NCBI GenBank assembly: GCA_018821745.1 | Contig: JAHJLU010000098.1 | Span: 1 to 5,911 of the forward strand | Origin: Myxococcota bacterium | GTDB lineage: Bacteria; Myxococcota_A; Polyangia; HGW-17 | Length of the DNA stretch: 5,911 bases | Reading direction: 5' to 3' | Made by a program: the position numbers and the translations under genes | Shown here: in pieces, positions 1-5,389 of the stretch | How the letters are laid out: every line of letters starts with the position of its first letter | How positions within the stretch are numbered: position 1 is the first letter of the stretch | Notes under the pieces: generated by a model | Told to the model about the DNA's origin: nothing | Databases searched by the model: none | Seen by the model: the letters and a program-made list of their open reading frames with translations, nothing else

Positions 1-75
1 CCAACAACGTCAACAACACCAACAACGTCAACAACACCAACAACGTCAACAACACCAACAACGTCAACAACACCA
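1..75 (+). repeat. Perfect 18-bp tandem repeat encoding NNVNNT linker
   Basis: The unit ccaacaacgtcaacaaca occurs four times in a row without mismatch, plus three bases of a fifth, and runs into the left edge, so the full array may be longer. It lies inside the GH5 reading frame, where each unit encodes the hexapeptide NNVNNT. Within the unit, caacaac half-copies differ by only a few bases (gtc versus acc), which suggests it grew from a simpler 9-bp repeat. Copy-number changes of 18 bp keep the frame, so the array would change linker length without breaking the enzyme. Identity at the DNA level points to recent expansion. Confidence 0.95.
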
Positions 76-1109
76 CGCCGGAGGTGTGTGACAATGACAC
101 CGACGATGATGGCGACGGTGACATTGACTGCGAAGACTCCGATTGTCTCACCAGTGCCCAGTGCGGGCGGTGGCTCTACACCCAGGACAACAAAATCCAC
201 ACTCCCTCGGGGGCTGTGTGGGCCGGGCGGGGCGCAAACCTTCACGACACGCGCTCGTGCAACCGCTGCGCCTGGAACGAGCCCGTGGTCGCCGAGGTCA
301 TCCGGAGAGCCGACGCGCTCATTGATGACTGGGGTGCGGACTATATCCGTCTGCTCCTTGAAGCCTACCCCGACTCCGGAGGCCGTGTCCACTGGGAGAA
401 CGCCATCTCCGACAGCGACTACCTGGCCGACATGGTTGAGGTTGTTGAACACATCGGCACCAAGCCCGGCGCCTACGTGCTCATCGCCCTGTGGCAGGAC
501 CCCTCCTTCGATGATCTGGGCTGGCCCACGGAAGAGACCGTCACCCTGTGGCGGCTCCTGGCCCAGACCTTCATGGAGTACGACCATGTCATGTTCGGCC
601 TGGTCAACGAGCCCCAGGCCAACTACGATGGCTCCCTGGACGCCGACTGCCACGCGGCCATGACCGCCGCCGTCACCGCCATCCGCGAGGAAGAGGACCT
701 TGCAGGCTCCCCGCGCCACATCATCACGGTTCAGGGGACCCGCGGCTGGGCCCGAACCCTTGATTATTACGTCACAAACCCCATCACCGCCTACGAGGGT
801 GAGAACATCGCCTACGAGACCCACGTCTACAACCCCGAGGAAGACTTTTACTCCCAGTTCGAGCTCCCCTCTGAGACGCTGCCCGTTGTTATCGGCGAGT
901 TTGGCCCCGCAGAGGGCTATATGACCACCGATGACTGCCAGGCGCTCATCACCGCCGCCGCCACCCTCCAGATCCCCTGGCTCGCCTGGACCTTCCACCA
1001 GCGCTGTGCCCCCAATCTCCTTGAGACCGGGGACAATGAATGCGACGGCATGCCCCTCATCCCCACCGCCTGGGGACAAATCATCAAAGACGCCCTGCTG
1101 CAAAAATAA
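3..1109 (+). CDS. Secreted/surface glycoside hydrolase family 5 (cellulase-like), 5' partial
   Basis: The frame is open from the first full codon in the window, so the N-terminus lies upstream; 368 residues are visible. Domains in order: an Asn-rich linker of NNVNNT hexapeptides (about residues 1-24), an Asp-rich calcium-binding-like segment with paired Cys (about 26-48, CDND...DGDGDIDC), then a GH5 (beta/alpha)8 barrel (about 54-368). GH5 landmarks: Arg116 in ADYIRLL, the acid/base Glu203 in GLVNEP, His274/Tyr276 in ETHVYNP, the nucleophile Glu299 in VIGEFGP and Trp329 in WLAWTF. The family hydrolyses beta-linked polysaccharides such as cellulose or mannan with retention of configuration; the substrate cannot be told here. 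The linker suggests an exported multidomain or cell-surface protein, so an N-terminal signal or anchor is expected outside the window. A GTG at position 84 is not the real start, since the same frame continues upstream in a coherent repeat. The next gene starts 27 nt downstream with no terminator between, so co-transcription is likely. Confidence 0.9.
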   Translation, partial: NNVNNTNNVNNTNNVNNTNNVNNTTPEVCDNDTDDDGDGDIDCEDSDCLTSAQCGRWLYTQDNKIHTPSGAVWAGRGANLHDTRSCNRCAWNEPVVAEVIRRADALIDDWGADYIRLLLEAYPDSGGRVHWENAISDSDYLADMVEVVEHIGTKPGAYVLIALWQDPSFDDLGWPTEETVTLWRLLAQTFMEYDHVMFGLVNEPQANYDGSLDADCHAAMTAAVTAIREEEDLAGSPRHIITVQGTRGWARTLDYYVTNPITAYEGENIAYETHVYNPEEDFYSQFELPSETLPVVIGEFGPAEGYMTTDDCQALITAAATLQIPWLAWTFHQRCAPNLLETGDNECDGMPLIPTAWGQIIKDALLQK

Positions 1110-1136
1110 GCACTGTTCGCCCAAGCAAGGATTTCC

Positions 1137-2060
1137 ATGAGTTTTCGCATCTTTCCCTCCAAACTGTTTGCACTGATCATTGGCCTGGCCTTTTCCCTCC
1201 CCCATGTCCCCACGGCAGTTGCCAAAACAAGGTACACCGATCTCACTCCCCTTTACCGCTCCATGAAGAAGAGCATGGGGACGCATAACCGTGTCTACGC
1301 CGTGACCTATGTGGCCCTGTGCTCCAATACCCTCATCGTGTGCGGGAACAAAAAACTGGGAAATGGCGGCAGTCTCCGGGAGAACCTCTACTGGGGCACC
1401 TCCGACGGCCTCGCAAAACAACTGAACAGCCACCGGCCCTGGAAGAAACTGGGGATTATCACTCCCAGGGGTGGCACAATCCTCGCCATCTCCCTCCACA
1501 AGCGCTCCCTGGTTAACGCTGGAATGTGGAAGAAGCTCAAGGTGTCAACAGGTGAGCTCTACCACCTCACCATCGCCATCCACGGCGACAAAATCGGGGA
1601 GGCCACTTTGTTTGCCGCCCAAACCGCCTCCCATGCCCGTCTCCCCCTGGCAGTGTTAAACAAACTCAAAGGGCTGAGCGGGGCAGGCGGGATCACCGCC
1701 AAGACTCCCTTCCATGTGACGGGCTACGTAGGACACAACTATCTCATGGATAAACCCGCCCTGCTCTCGGGGTCTTCCCGGGGCACGGTCCCCGTCGCGA
1801 CACGAGCCATGTGGGTGACCGCATGCCGGAGCTACCAGTATTTCAAAAAATTTCTCGCCCGGGCCAAAGTGACGCCACTCCTCATGACCCGCACGCTCAT
1901 GTACCCCGGGGGCTTCCTCGCCCGGGCCCTGCTCGACGGGATCGCGACCGGGAGAACCCAGCGTGCCATCGTCAACAGCCTGAGCCACGCCTATTATGAG
2001 AATCAAAAGGCCAACGGCACGGGTAAAAAAGGCGCAAGAAGCGTATTCTGGCCCCTGTAA
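1137..2060 (+). CDS. Secreted protein of uncharacterised family with His/Cys dyad pattern
   Basis: This 307-residue protein has a typical signal peptide: basic start, hydrophobic stretch at about residues 10-21 and a likely cleavage after AVA at 29. It should therefore be exported. The ATG is preceded by AAGGA with 6-nt spacing, which supports this start. I do not recognise a named family with confidence. I recall uncharacterised proteobacterial proteins with the same order of motifs: YVALC..., then LGNG...NLYWGTSDG (about 73-90), then GYVGHNYLMD (196-205), then AMWVTACRSYQYF (224-236) and a C-terminal TRTLMYPGG. The last three lie in the same order as in clan CD cysteine peptidases (caspase/gingipain type): a hydrophobic strand ending in Gly-His (His200), then a strand ending in Ala-Cys (Cys230). 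The 30-residue spacing is shorter than usual for caspases. Peptidase activity is an inference; the secreted location and conserved-looking blocks are what the sequence shows. It lies 27 nt after the GH5 gene and is probably in the same transcript. Confidence 0.85.
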   Translation: MSFRIFPSKLFALIIGLAFSLPHVPTAVAKTRYTDLTPLYRSMKKSMGTHNRVYAVTYVALCSNTLIVCGNKKLGNGGSLRENLYWGTSDGLAKQLNSHRPWKKLGIITPRGGTILAISLHKRSLVNAGMWKKLKVSTGELYHLTIAIHGDKIGEATLFAAQTASHARLPLAVLNKLKGLSGAGGITAKTPFHVTGYVGHNYLMDKPALLSGSSRGTVPVATRAMWVTACRSYQYFKKFLARAKVTPLLMTRTLMYPGGFLARALLDGIATGRTQRAIVNSLSHAYYENQKANGTGKKGARSVFWPL

Positions 2061-2063
2061 AGC

Positions 2064-2100
2064 AACGATCAATTATGCGACAAGTCTGTGCAATCGTTTT
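2064..2100 (+). terminator. Weak candidate terminator after the GH5 operon
   Basis: Just after the stop of the secreted-protein gene, AACGAT pairs with ATCGTT 23 nt later and is followed directly by TTTT. The stem is short (6 bp) and the loop long, so this is a poor intrinsic terminator. Its position is the main support. The remaining bases up to the Rpn fragment at 2168 hold nothing I can identify. Confidence 0.25.
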
Positions 2101-2167
2101 ATGACACTGCCCATCCTGGATCTATTCTTCCAACCTGAGAGCTCTGAGGAGGAGATACCTGTGAGAG

Positions 2168-2362
2168 TCAGAAAACATGGGCCGGGAGGGCATCGGGATC
2201 CTTGGTGAACTTGGGCATCTCGATAAAGACACATGTGAGCTTGTCGTACATGATTCGCCCGGTCTTGATGTTGGTGATTTTCCACATGGAGATGATATCG
2301 TCGGGGTCCGTGGTGCTATCGTCCAGAGGAGTGAGTTTGGGGTTAAAATTGCCCTTATACAT
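2168..2362 (-). pseudogene. Fragment of Rpn / PD-(D/E)XK nuclease family transposase
   Basis: A 64-residue minus-strand reading frame carries the pattern ISMWKITNIKTGRIMYDKL followed by CVFIEMPKFTK. This resembles the middle of Rpn family proteins (PF12784-like), where a segment of the type 'F+L+D..TG..LTDKL.+.F+ELPKF.K' follows the nuclease core. Full members are roughly 270-320 residues; here the N-terminal nuclease core and the C-terminal part are missing. A TAG lies directly before the first Met, and a REP-like palindrome abuts that end. The frame stops at TGA soon after the PKF motif. No ribosome binding site is apparent. I therefore read it as a decayed remnant of a recombination-associated nuclease gene, not a functional small protein. 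The overlapping plus-strand frame of 112 codons at 2177-2515 is its shadow. Confidence 0.6.
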
Positions 2363-2370
2363 CTATTTCT

Positions 2371-2405
2371 TCGTCGCTCCTGCGGAGGCAGGGGCCCAGG
2401 ACTCC
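2371..2405 (+). repeat. REP-like palindromic element (left copy)
   Basis: The arm gctcctgc (2376-2383) pairs with gcaggggc (2388-2395) around a 4-nt loop, with one G-U type pair, and is followed by a cccaggactcc tail. The form 'tcgtc-palindrome-cccag' matches the small dispersed palindromic elements seen in many proteobacterial genomes between genes. It sits against the broken 5' end of the Rpn fragment. A second, inverted copy lies about 80 nt away. Confidence 0.55.
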
Positions 2406-2483
2406 GGCTGGCACGAGGAGTATGGAATGCGTTAAGTTCTTGCTTGAGTGCGAAAAACGAACACCTCAGCGCGGAAAACCATC

Positions 2484-2509
2484 GTGGTTTCTGGGTTCCT
2501 GCCTTCGCC
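2484..2509 (-). repeat. REP-like element, inverted partial copy
   Basis: Read on the minus strand this segment is ggcgaaggcaggaacccag plus an aaacc tail. It matches the left copy at 15 of 18 core bases, and all three differences are A/G changes. The outer arm of its palindrome is missing or degraded. Two inverted copies this close together resemble a REP doublet (REPIN-like) arrangement. The sequence between the copies (about 2406-2483) has no identifiable gene. Confidence 0.5.
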
Positions 2510-2551
2510 TCATGATTGATCACAAGTTTCATTTGACAATCAGGGGGAAAA

Positions 2552-2704
2552 ATGGCGTCAGCGTTAAAGAAAAAACGGATCCAGGGCAAAAAGGGAGCAG
2601 AGGAACGGAAGAAGGCCAACCGTAAATTGTTACCCCACCATGAACAACGCCCCGGGGCTTTTGCCCCGGTTAAGTATCAAACAGTCCCATCGTCCCAAAG
2701 ATGA
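2552..2704 (+). CDS. Possible small basic protein (50 aa), doubtful
   Basis: An ATG follows AGGGGG at a plausible 4-5 nt spacing and opens a 50-codon frame. The first half is very basic (MASALKKKRIQGKKG..., then EERKKANRK); the second half looks random. It has no domain I recognise. The good ribosome binding site is the argument for it. Against it, codons 33-39 run through a strong GC hairpin and the end overlaps a second hairpin in what looks like a terminator region. The upstream TTGACA (2533-2538) has no matching -10 box. Confidence 0.25.
   Translation: MASALKKKRIQGKKGAEERKKANRKLLPHHEQRPGAFAPVKYQTVPSSQR
2652..2669. terminator. GC-rich hairpin, possible bidirectional terminator
   Basis: CCGGGGC and GCCCCGG form a perfect 7-bp stem around a TTTT loop (AAAA on the other strand). 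There is no clear T tract after it on either strand, only TTAAG or GGCGTTGTT. It lies just beyond the end of the minus-strand lipoprotein operon, a sensible place for a terminator or a 3' RNA-stabilising hairpin. Confidence 0.4.
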
Positions 2705-2707
2705 TGG
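2687..2707 (-). terminator. Hairpin at the end of the lipoprotein operon
   Basis: On the minus strand CCATCATC and GACGATGG pair with one mismatch around a 5-nt loop, 11 nt after the TAA at 2718-2720 that ends the frameshifted reading frame. There is no T tract. Together with the GC hairpin about 18 nt further on, it marks the likely 3' end of the minus-strand transcript. Confidence 0.35.
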
Positions 2708-2717
2708 AGCGTTCTTG

Positions 2718-2861
2718 TTATTTTCGTTTTTTGTTTGCCAGGTTTGTGCCTGAACCCATTTTGAAGGGGGCAAAGCTCAAAATTTTCACAAGAGGGCTGG
2801 GCAAAAGTTGATCATAAATTGCTTTGAGTTCGTCAAAGGTCTCCGTATTGAATTGAACTAC
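2718..2861 (-). pseudogene. Out-of-frame C-terminal continuation of the neighbouring lipoprotein
   Basis: Directly after the stop of the upstream frame, the minus strand encodes 47 further codons in the frame shifted by one base, ending in TAA. They begin VVQFNTETFDELKAIYDQLL and continue with PSPLVKILSFAPF. This looks like natural protein, not random frame: it gives the expected last strand, helix and strand of the domain begun in the upstream frame ('Y-x-V-x-F, then a helix ending in L, then S/D-P-x-V'). One added base at the junction near 2860, for example making TAC-GTA from AC-GTA, would join both parts into one protein of about 177 residues. Either the gene carries a one-base deletion or the sequence has an error there. 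Confidence 0.6.
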
Positions 2862-3250
2862 GTAGCTTCTGAAGTATTAAACCCTATAATAACACCACCG
2901 TAAGGCTCAATAAGTTCGTGGAATTGTTCTTCGGTAGCTGTTTCACGCAAAATAAATTCCAGGCGATTTTTGTGGATTTCGCTCCCCTCCGCAGTAATTT
3001 TGGCAGCAGGGTCATCTTTGACGATTTTGTATTCTTTGGTTGCCCGCGGGTACACAATCACGCTGGTGGTTTTTCCATCGGGAAGTTCCACTGCAATTGT
3101 TTTGCCTTTGAGCAGGGTTCCCTGGCGAAACCTCTTGGTGTACTCCGAATAGGAGAGGGAGACTTTTTTCTCCCGGGGATCTTTTTTGCAGCCCCAGAGA
3201 GCCATGCAGAGTGTTGTAATAATGACAAATTTCCGCATTATGGTGCTCAT
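2858..3250 (-). CDS. Lipoprotein with subtilase-prodomain-like C-terminus, apparently frameshifted
   Basis: The 130-residue frame starts with a signal peptide and a lipobox-like ALWGC (Cys21). Trp at the position two before Cys is unusual, but the charged KKDPREKK after it fits a lipid-anchored periplasmic protein. The middle (about 45-70, KGKTIAVELPDGKTTSVIVYPR) reads as beta strands. From about residue 94 the pattern NRLEFILRETATEEQFHELI, then PYGGVIIGFN resembles the small prodomain before some subtilisin-like proteases ('strand, helix, YGG-x-V-x-G'). No protease follows. The frame stops just after this half-domain and resumes in another frame, so the intact gene probably extended to 2718. 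An internal Met at residue 5 is an alternative start; AGAG lies 8 nt before the chosen ATG. It begins 29 nt after the stop of the upstream lipoprotein gene, so both are likely one operon. Function unknown. Confidence 0.75.
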   Translation of the reverse strand: MSTIMRKFVIITTLCMALWGCKKDPREKKVSLSYSEYTKRFRQGTLLKGKTIAVELPDGKTTSVIVYPRATKEYKIVKDDPAAKITAEGSEIHKNRLEFILRETATEEQFHELIEPYGGVIIGFNTSEAT

Positions 3251-3279
3251 CGTAAAACTCTTTTGGCAGAAATGGTGTG

Positions 3280-3900
3280 TCAGGTTGGGACTGAGATGAG
3301 ATAGTACCTGTCTCCCGATTTAATGACCGTGGCTTCATCCTTGCCTGTCTTCTGCCGCCCTCTGTACTCAATGGTCATCTCGATCTTGATATAGATTTCC
3401 CCCTCCTTCTCCTTCTTTTTCACCAGGGAGAAGGAGATGAAGGTCCATGTGTTCATCTTCTTGAGTTTGCGGGTGAGCCGCTTCAGATTTCTTTCAGTCA
3501 CGGTCTTTGTACCGACCACCAGCCCCTCGGTGACCAGCGCCTTCTTCCAGAGGTCGTCCTTTCGGATCCGGGAGGTGTAAAAATGGACCACCGCCGCCTC
3601 GGGGGTGGCAAATCCCGGCGCCACGCCCACGGAACTCTTGGCGTCATAAACGGGCGCGTCAACGTAGTCGATCCATCCCCCATCCCCGGGGCGGGTTTTT
3701 GGCGGAACATAGGTGGTGGCCGATGCAGCAAACTTGGCCGGGATCGGTGCAACAACCGTGGCGGGGGCCGGGGTGACCGCCGCCTTTTCCCTGGGAGCCG
3801 GCGTGACCGCTTCTTTTGGGGATGCGGTGTCACTGGAGCCCTTAGAGCCGGTGCAGCTTCCTAAAAGAAAAACCAAAATACCGATAATTGCTGTTTTCAT
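3280..3900 (-). CDS. Lipoprotein with Pro/Ala linker and NTF2-like C-terminal domain
   Basis: The start is set by a perfect AGGAGGT six nt before ATG, giving 206 residues; a longer frame reaching 4011 would place this Shine-Dalgarno inside the gene and bury the signal peptide. The N-terminus MKTAIIGILVFLLGSC has a clean lipobox, LGSC, with Cys16 as the lipidation site. Ser after Cys+2 (Cys-Thr-Gly-Ser) shows no Asp retention signal, so outer-membrane sorting is likely if standard rules apply. Residues 20-60 form a low-complexity linker with AVTPAP twice. The C-terminal part (about 97-206) has FATPEAAVVHFYTS, a basic helix, and paired strands ending IKIEMTIEYRGR and DRYYLISVPT. This is the helix-then-sheet order of NTF2-like domains such as DUF4878, a tentative match. 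These are usually ligand-binding or scaffold folds; no role can be assigned. It is the first gene of the minus-strand operon. Confidence 0.85.
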   Translation of the reverse strand: MKTAIIGILVFLLGSCTGSKGSSDTASPKEAVTPAPREKAAVTPAPATVVAPIPAKFAASATTYVPPKTRPGDGGWIDYVDAPVYDAKSSVGVAPGFATPEAAVVHFYTSRIRKDDLWKKALVTEGLVVGTKTVTERNLKRLTRKLKKMNTWTFISFSLVKKKEKEGEIYIKIEMTIEYRGRQKTGKDEATVIKSGDRYYLISVPT

Positions 3901-3906
3901 GGAATC

Positions 3907-3913
3907 ACCTCCT
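3907..3913 (-). promoter_or_regulatory. Strong Shine-Dalgarno of the lipoprotein operon
   Basis: On the minus strand the sequence reads AGGAGGT, then six bases, then ATG at 3900. It is the strongest ribosome binding site in the window and decides the start of the 206-residue lipoprotein. Confidence 0.9.
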
Positions 3914-3944
3914 GATTTGCCGCAGTCGGGCCCATCGGGTCCAC

Positions 3945-3974
3945 CATATATTTTGCAGGGCTTTTGTACCAGAA
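3945..3974 (-). promoter_or_regulatory. Weak candidate promoter for the lipoprotein operon
   Basis: On the minus strand TTCTGG and TATATG are separated by 18 bp, about 45 nt before the start codon. Both boxes match the sigma-70 consensus only partly. The sense and position are right, but the call is weak. Confidence 0.25.
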
Positions 3975-4000
3975 GAAACACCGGTCCACCCAACACTGGG

Positions 4001-4037
4001 CATGGTTTCACGCCCCCGGGGGTGCTTGCTCACCATG
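4001..4037. repeat. Nested dyad in the divergent control region
   Basis: CATGGT (4001-4006) and ACCATG (4032-4037) are inverted copies, and a perfect CCCCCGGGGG palindrome (4013-4022) lies almost at the same centre (within 1.5 bp). The two nested symmetries between divergent operons could be a protein-binding site or a cruciform. No known operator is recognised. Confidence 0.4.
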
Positions 4038-4088
4038 GACAGGGGGAAACAGGAAGTGAAAACCCGAAAAGCCATTAAATCCGTGCGA

Positions 4089-4119
4089 TTGCGAAACAGC
4101 CACAGAAGCTTCATATAAT
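4089..4119 (+). promoter_or_regulatory. Candidate sigma-70 promoter of the Rnf operon
   Basis: TTGCGA and a perfect TATAAT are separated by 19 bp, slightly longer than ideal, about 75 nt before the ATG of the first gene. The following stretch is AT-rich, with AATTATT twice at a 12-bp interval (4117-4123, 4129-4135), which could be a binding site or just composition. The leader of about 65 nt to the start codon has no recognisable riboswitch. Confidence 0.45.
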
Positions 4120-4193
4120 TATTGGGAAAATTATTTTAATACCCGTCGGGATTTGGTAGGATTGCCCGTGCAAAAACCCTTTTCGAGGTGAAC

Positions 4194-4421
4194 ATGGTAC
4201 AAGCCACGCTCAAATTTTCCGAAACCTTCTGCTCCTCCTGTGTCTACGCCATAGAGCGTACGGGCAGAAAAATTAAAGGCATAGACGAGGTCCTCATCAA
4301 CGCCTCCACGGGCATCATCACCGTTGATTATTCAGGCGATCCCGAGGTCCTCAAAAAGTTCCGCGAGCTCACCTTCACCCTGGGTCACGGCGCCGAGATC
4401 ATCGGGGACGGCAGAGAGTAA
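4194..4421 (+). CDS. Small HMA-like protein with CxxC motif
   Basis: This 75-residue protein has the length and pattern of a heavy-metal-associated (HMA) ferredoxin-like fold: strand (VQATLKF), CxxC loop (Cys13 and Cys16 in FCSSC), helix (VYAIERTGRKI), strand (DEVLINASTG), strand (IITVDYSG), helix (PEVLKKFRELTFTLG) and a last strand (AEIIG). The family binds Cu(I), Zn(II) or similar ions through the two Cys, as chaperones or domains of metal pumps. The usual Met-x-Cys-x-x-Cys is replaced by Thr-Phe-Cys-Ser-Ser-Cys, and the protein has no signal peptide, so it should be cytoplasmic. The ATG at 4194 is preferred; GAGGTG lies just before it. A GTG at 4188 would add two residues but uses bases of the Shine-Dalgarno. 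The stop is two nt before rnfD, so translation is probably coupled. Metal delivery, metal sensing or redox service to the Rnf complex is inference from position. Confidence 0.8.
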   Translation: MVQATLKFSETFCSSCVYAIERTGRKIKGIDEVLINASTGIITVDYSGDPEVLKKFRELTFTLGHGAEIIGDGRE

Positions 4422-4423
4422 CC

Positions 4424-5389
4424 ATGGCAGCGCCCAATCCCCCCCTCATTCGCTGGCTGCCCCCCATGAAGAAGGTCCTGTGGGCCCTCACGCCCGCCAT
4501 GGCCGCCTCGGTCTACTTCTTCGGGTGGCGCTCCCTCGTGCTCCTGGCGGTCACTACCCTGAGCGCCTTTCTGGCCGAGTACCTCTTCGCCCGTCACTAC
4601 AAGGAACCGGTCAACTCCTCGGTCTTCGTCACCGGCGTGCTGCTGGCCCTCACGCTGCCCCCCACCCTGCCCTTCTGGATGGCCGCCGTGGGCGCCGTCT
4701 TCGGCGTGGTCTTCGGCAAGATGGCCTTTGGCGGCTTCGGCAAGAACCCCTTCAACCCCGCCCTGGTGGGCAGGGCCTTTATTTACATCACCTTCGCGGG
4801 CTACATGACCTCGATGTGGGTCCTCCCCGCCCACGGTCCCGCCGGGGGTCTCACCACCTACAGCCCCGACGCCGTCACCTCGGCCACGGTCCTCACCCAC
4901 CACGCGGGGATCAGCGCGAAGTTCTACCTCAACGCATTTTTGGGCAACATCCCGGGGAGCCTCGGTGAGACAAGCGCCCTGGCATTGCTCCTGGGGGGCC
5001 TGTGGCTCTTCTGGAAGCGCGTCGCCAACCGCACCATCATCATCACCACCCTCCTGGGCATGGTGGCCATGCAGGCCGCCCTCTGGGGTGCTGGCGTCTC
5101 CCGGGCCGTGGATCCCCTCACCGCCACCCTGGCCGGTGGGTTTATGCTGGGGCTCTTTTTTATGGCCACGGATCCCGTCACCGCTCCCAAGCAGCAACTG
5201 AGTAAAATCATTGTGGGGCTCTTCATCGGCATCATGACCTCTCTCATCCGCACCTTCTCCGTGTGGCCCGAGGGCATGATGTTCGCAATCCTCCTTGCGA
5301 ATATGTTCACCCCCATCACGGACTATGCGGTCTCCGAGCACATCAAGAAGAAGAAGCTCAAGGCGCAGGCCGCCGCGGGAGGTGCCTGA
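4424..5389 (+). CDS. rnfD: Electron transport complex subunit RnfD (NqrB/RnfD family)
   Basis: RnfD is an integral membrane subunit of the Rnf complex, which couples ferredoxin:NAD+ electron transfer to Na+ or H+ movement and carries a covalent FMN. The 321 residues fit RnfD (about 310-350) better than NqrB (about 400 or more). The protein is strongly hydrophobic with about 9-10 membrane segments. Motifs in order: KNPFNPALVGRAF (107-119), the flavin site DAVTSAT (149-155) with Thr155 as the probable FMN-linked residue, GSLGETSALALLLGG (178-192), FFMATDPVTAP (245-255) and WPEGMMFAILLANMFTP (281-297). In the family the flavin motif is S-G-A-T or similar; here it is T-S-A-T. The end is a Lys/Ala-rich cytoplasmic tail. 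It follows the CxxC gene by two nt and overlaps the next start by one base. Confidence 0.93.
   Translation: MAAPNPPLIRWLPPMKKVLWALTPAMAASVYFFGWRSLVLLAVTTLSAFLAEYLFARHYKEPVNSSVFVTGVLLALTLPPTLPFWMAAVGAVFGVVFGKMAFGGFGKNPFNPALVGRAFIYITFAGYMTSMWVLPAHGPAGGLTTYSPDAVTSATVLTHHAGISAKFYLNAFLGNIPGSLGETSALALLLGGLWLFWKRVANRTIIITTLLGMVAMQAALWGAGVSRAVDPLTATLAGGFMLGLFFMATDPVTAPKQQLSKIIVGLFIGIMTSLIRTFSVWPEGMMFAILLANMFTPITDYAVSEHIKKKKLKAQAAAGGA

Noticed and set aside
917..1246. Minus-strand frame of 109 codons across the GH5 end
   Set aside because: It covers the end of the GH5 gene and the start of the next gene, both well supported on the plus strand, and shows no motif of its own.
2177..2515. Plus-strand open frame of 112 codons
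   Set aside because: It lies opposite the Rpn fragment and through both REP-like elements, has no domain pattern, and is explained as a shadow of the minus-strand frame.
2122..2619. Minus-strand open frame of 165 codons
   Set aside because: It is Pro/Ser/Arg-rich with no recognisable motif and overlaps the Rpn fragment in another frame of the same strand. The Rpn-like motifs are in the other frame.
3901..4011. N-terminal extension of the 206-residue lipoprotein by 37 residues
   Set aside because: The extension would contain the perfect AGGAGGT and put the signal peptide and lipobox inside the protein. The ATG at 3900 is far better.
4142..4182. Possible sigma-54 promoter before the Rnf operon
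   Set aside because: TTGGTAGGATTGC looks similar at first sight, but the GG and GC pairs are 7 bp apart instead of the required 10.
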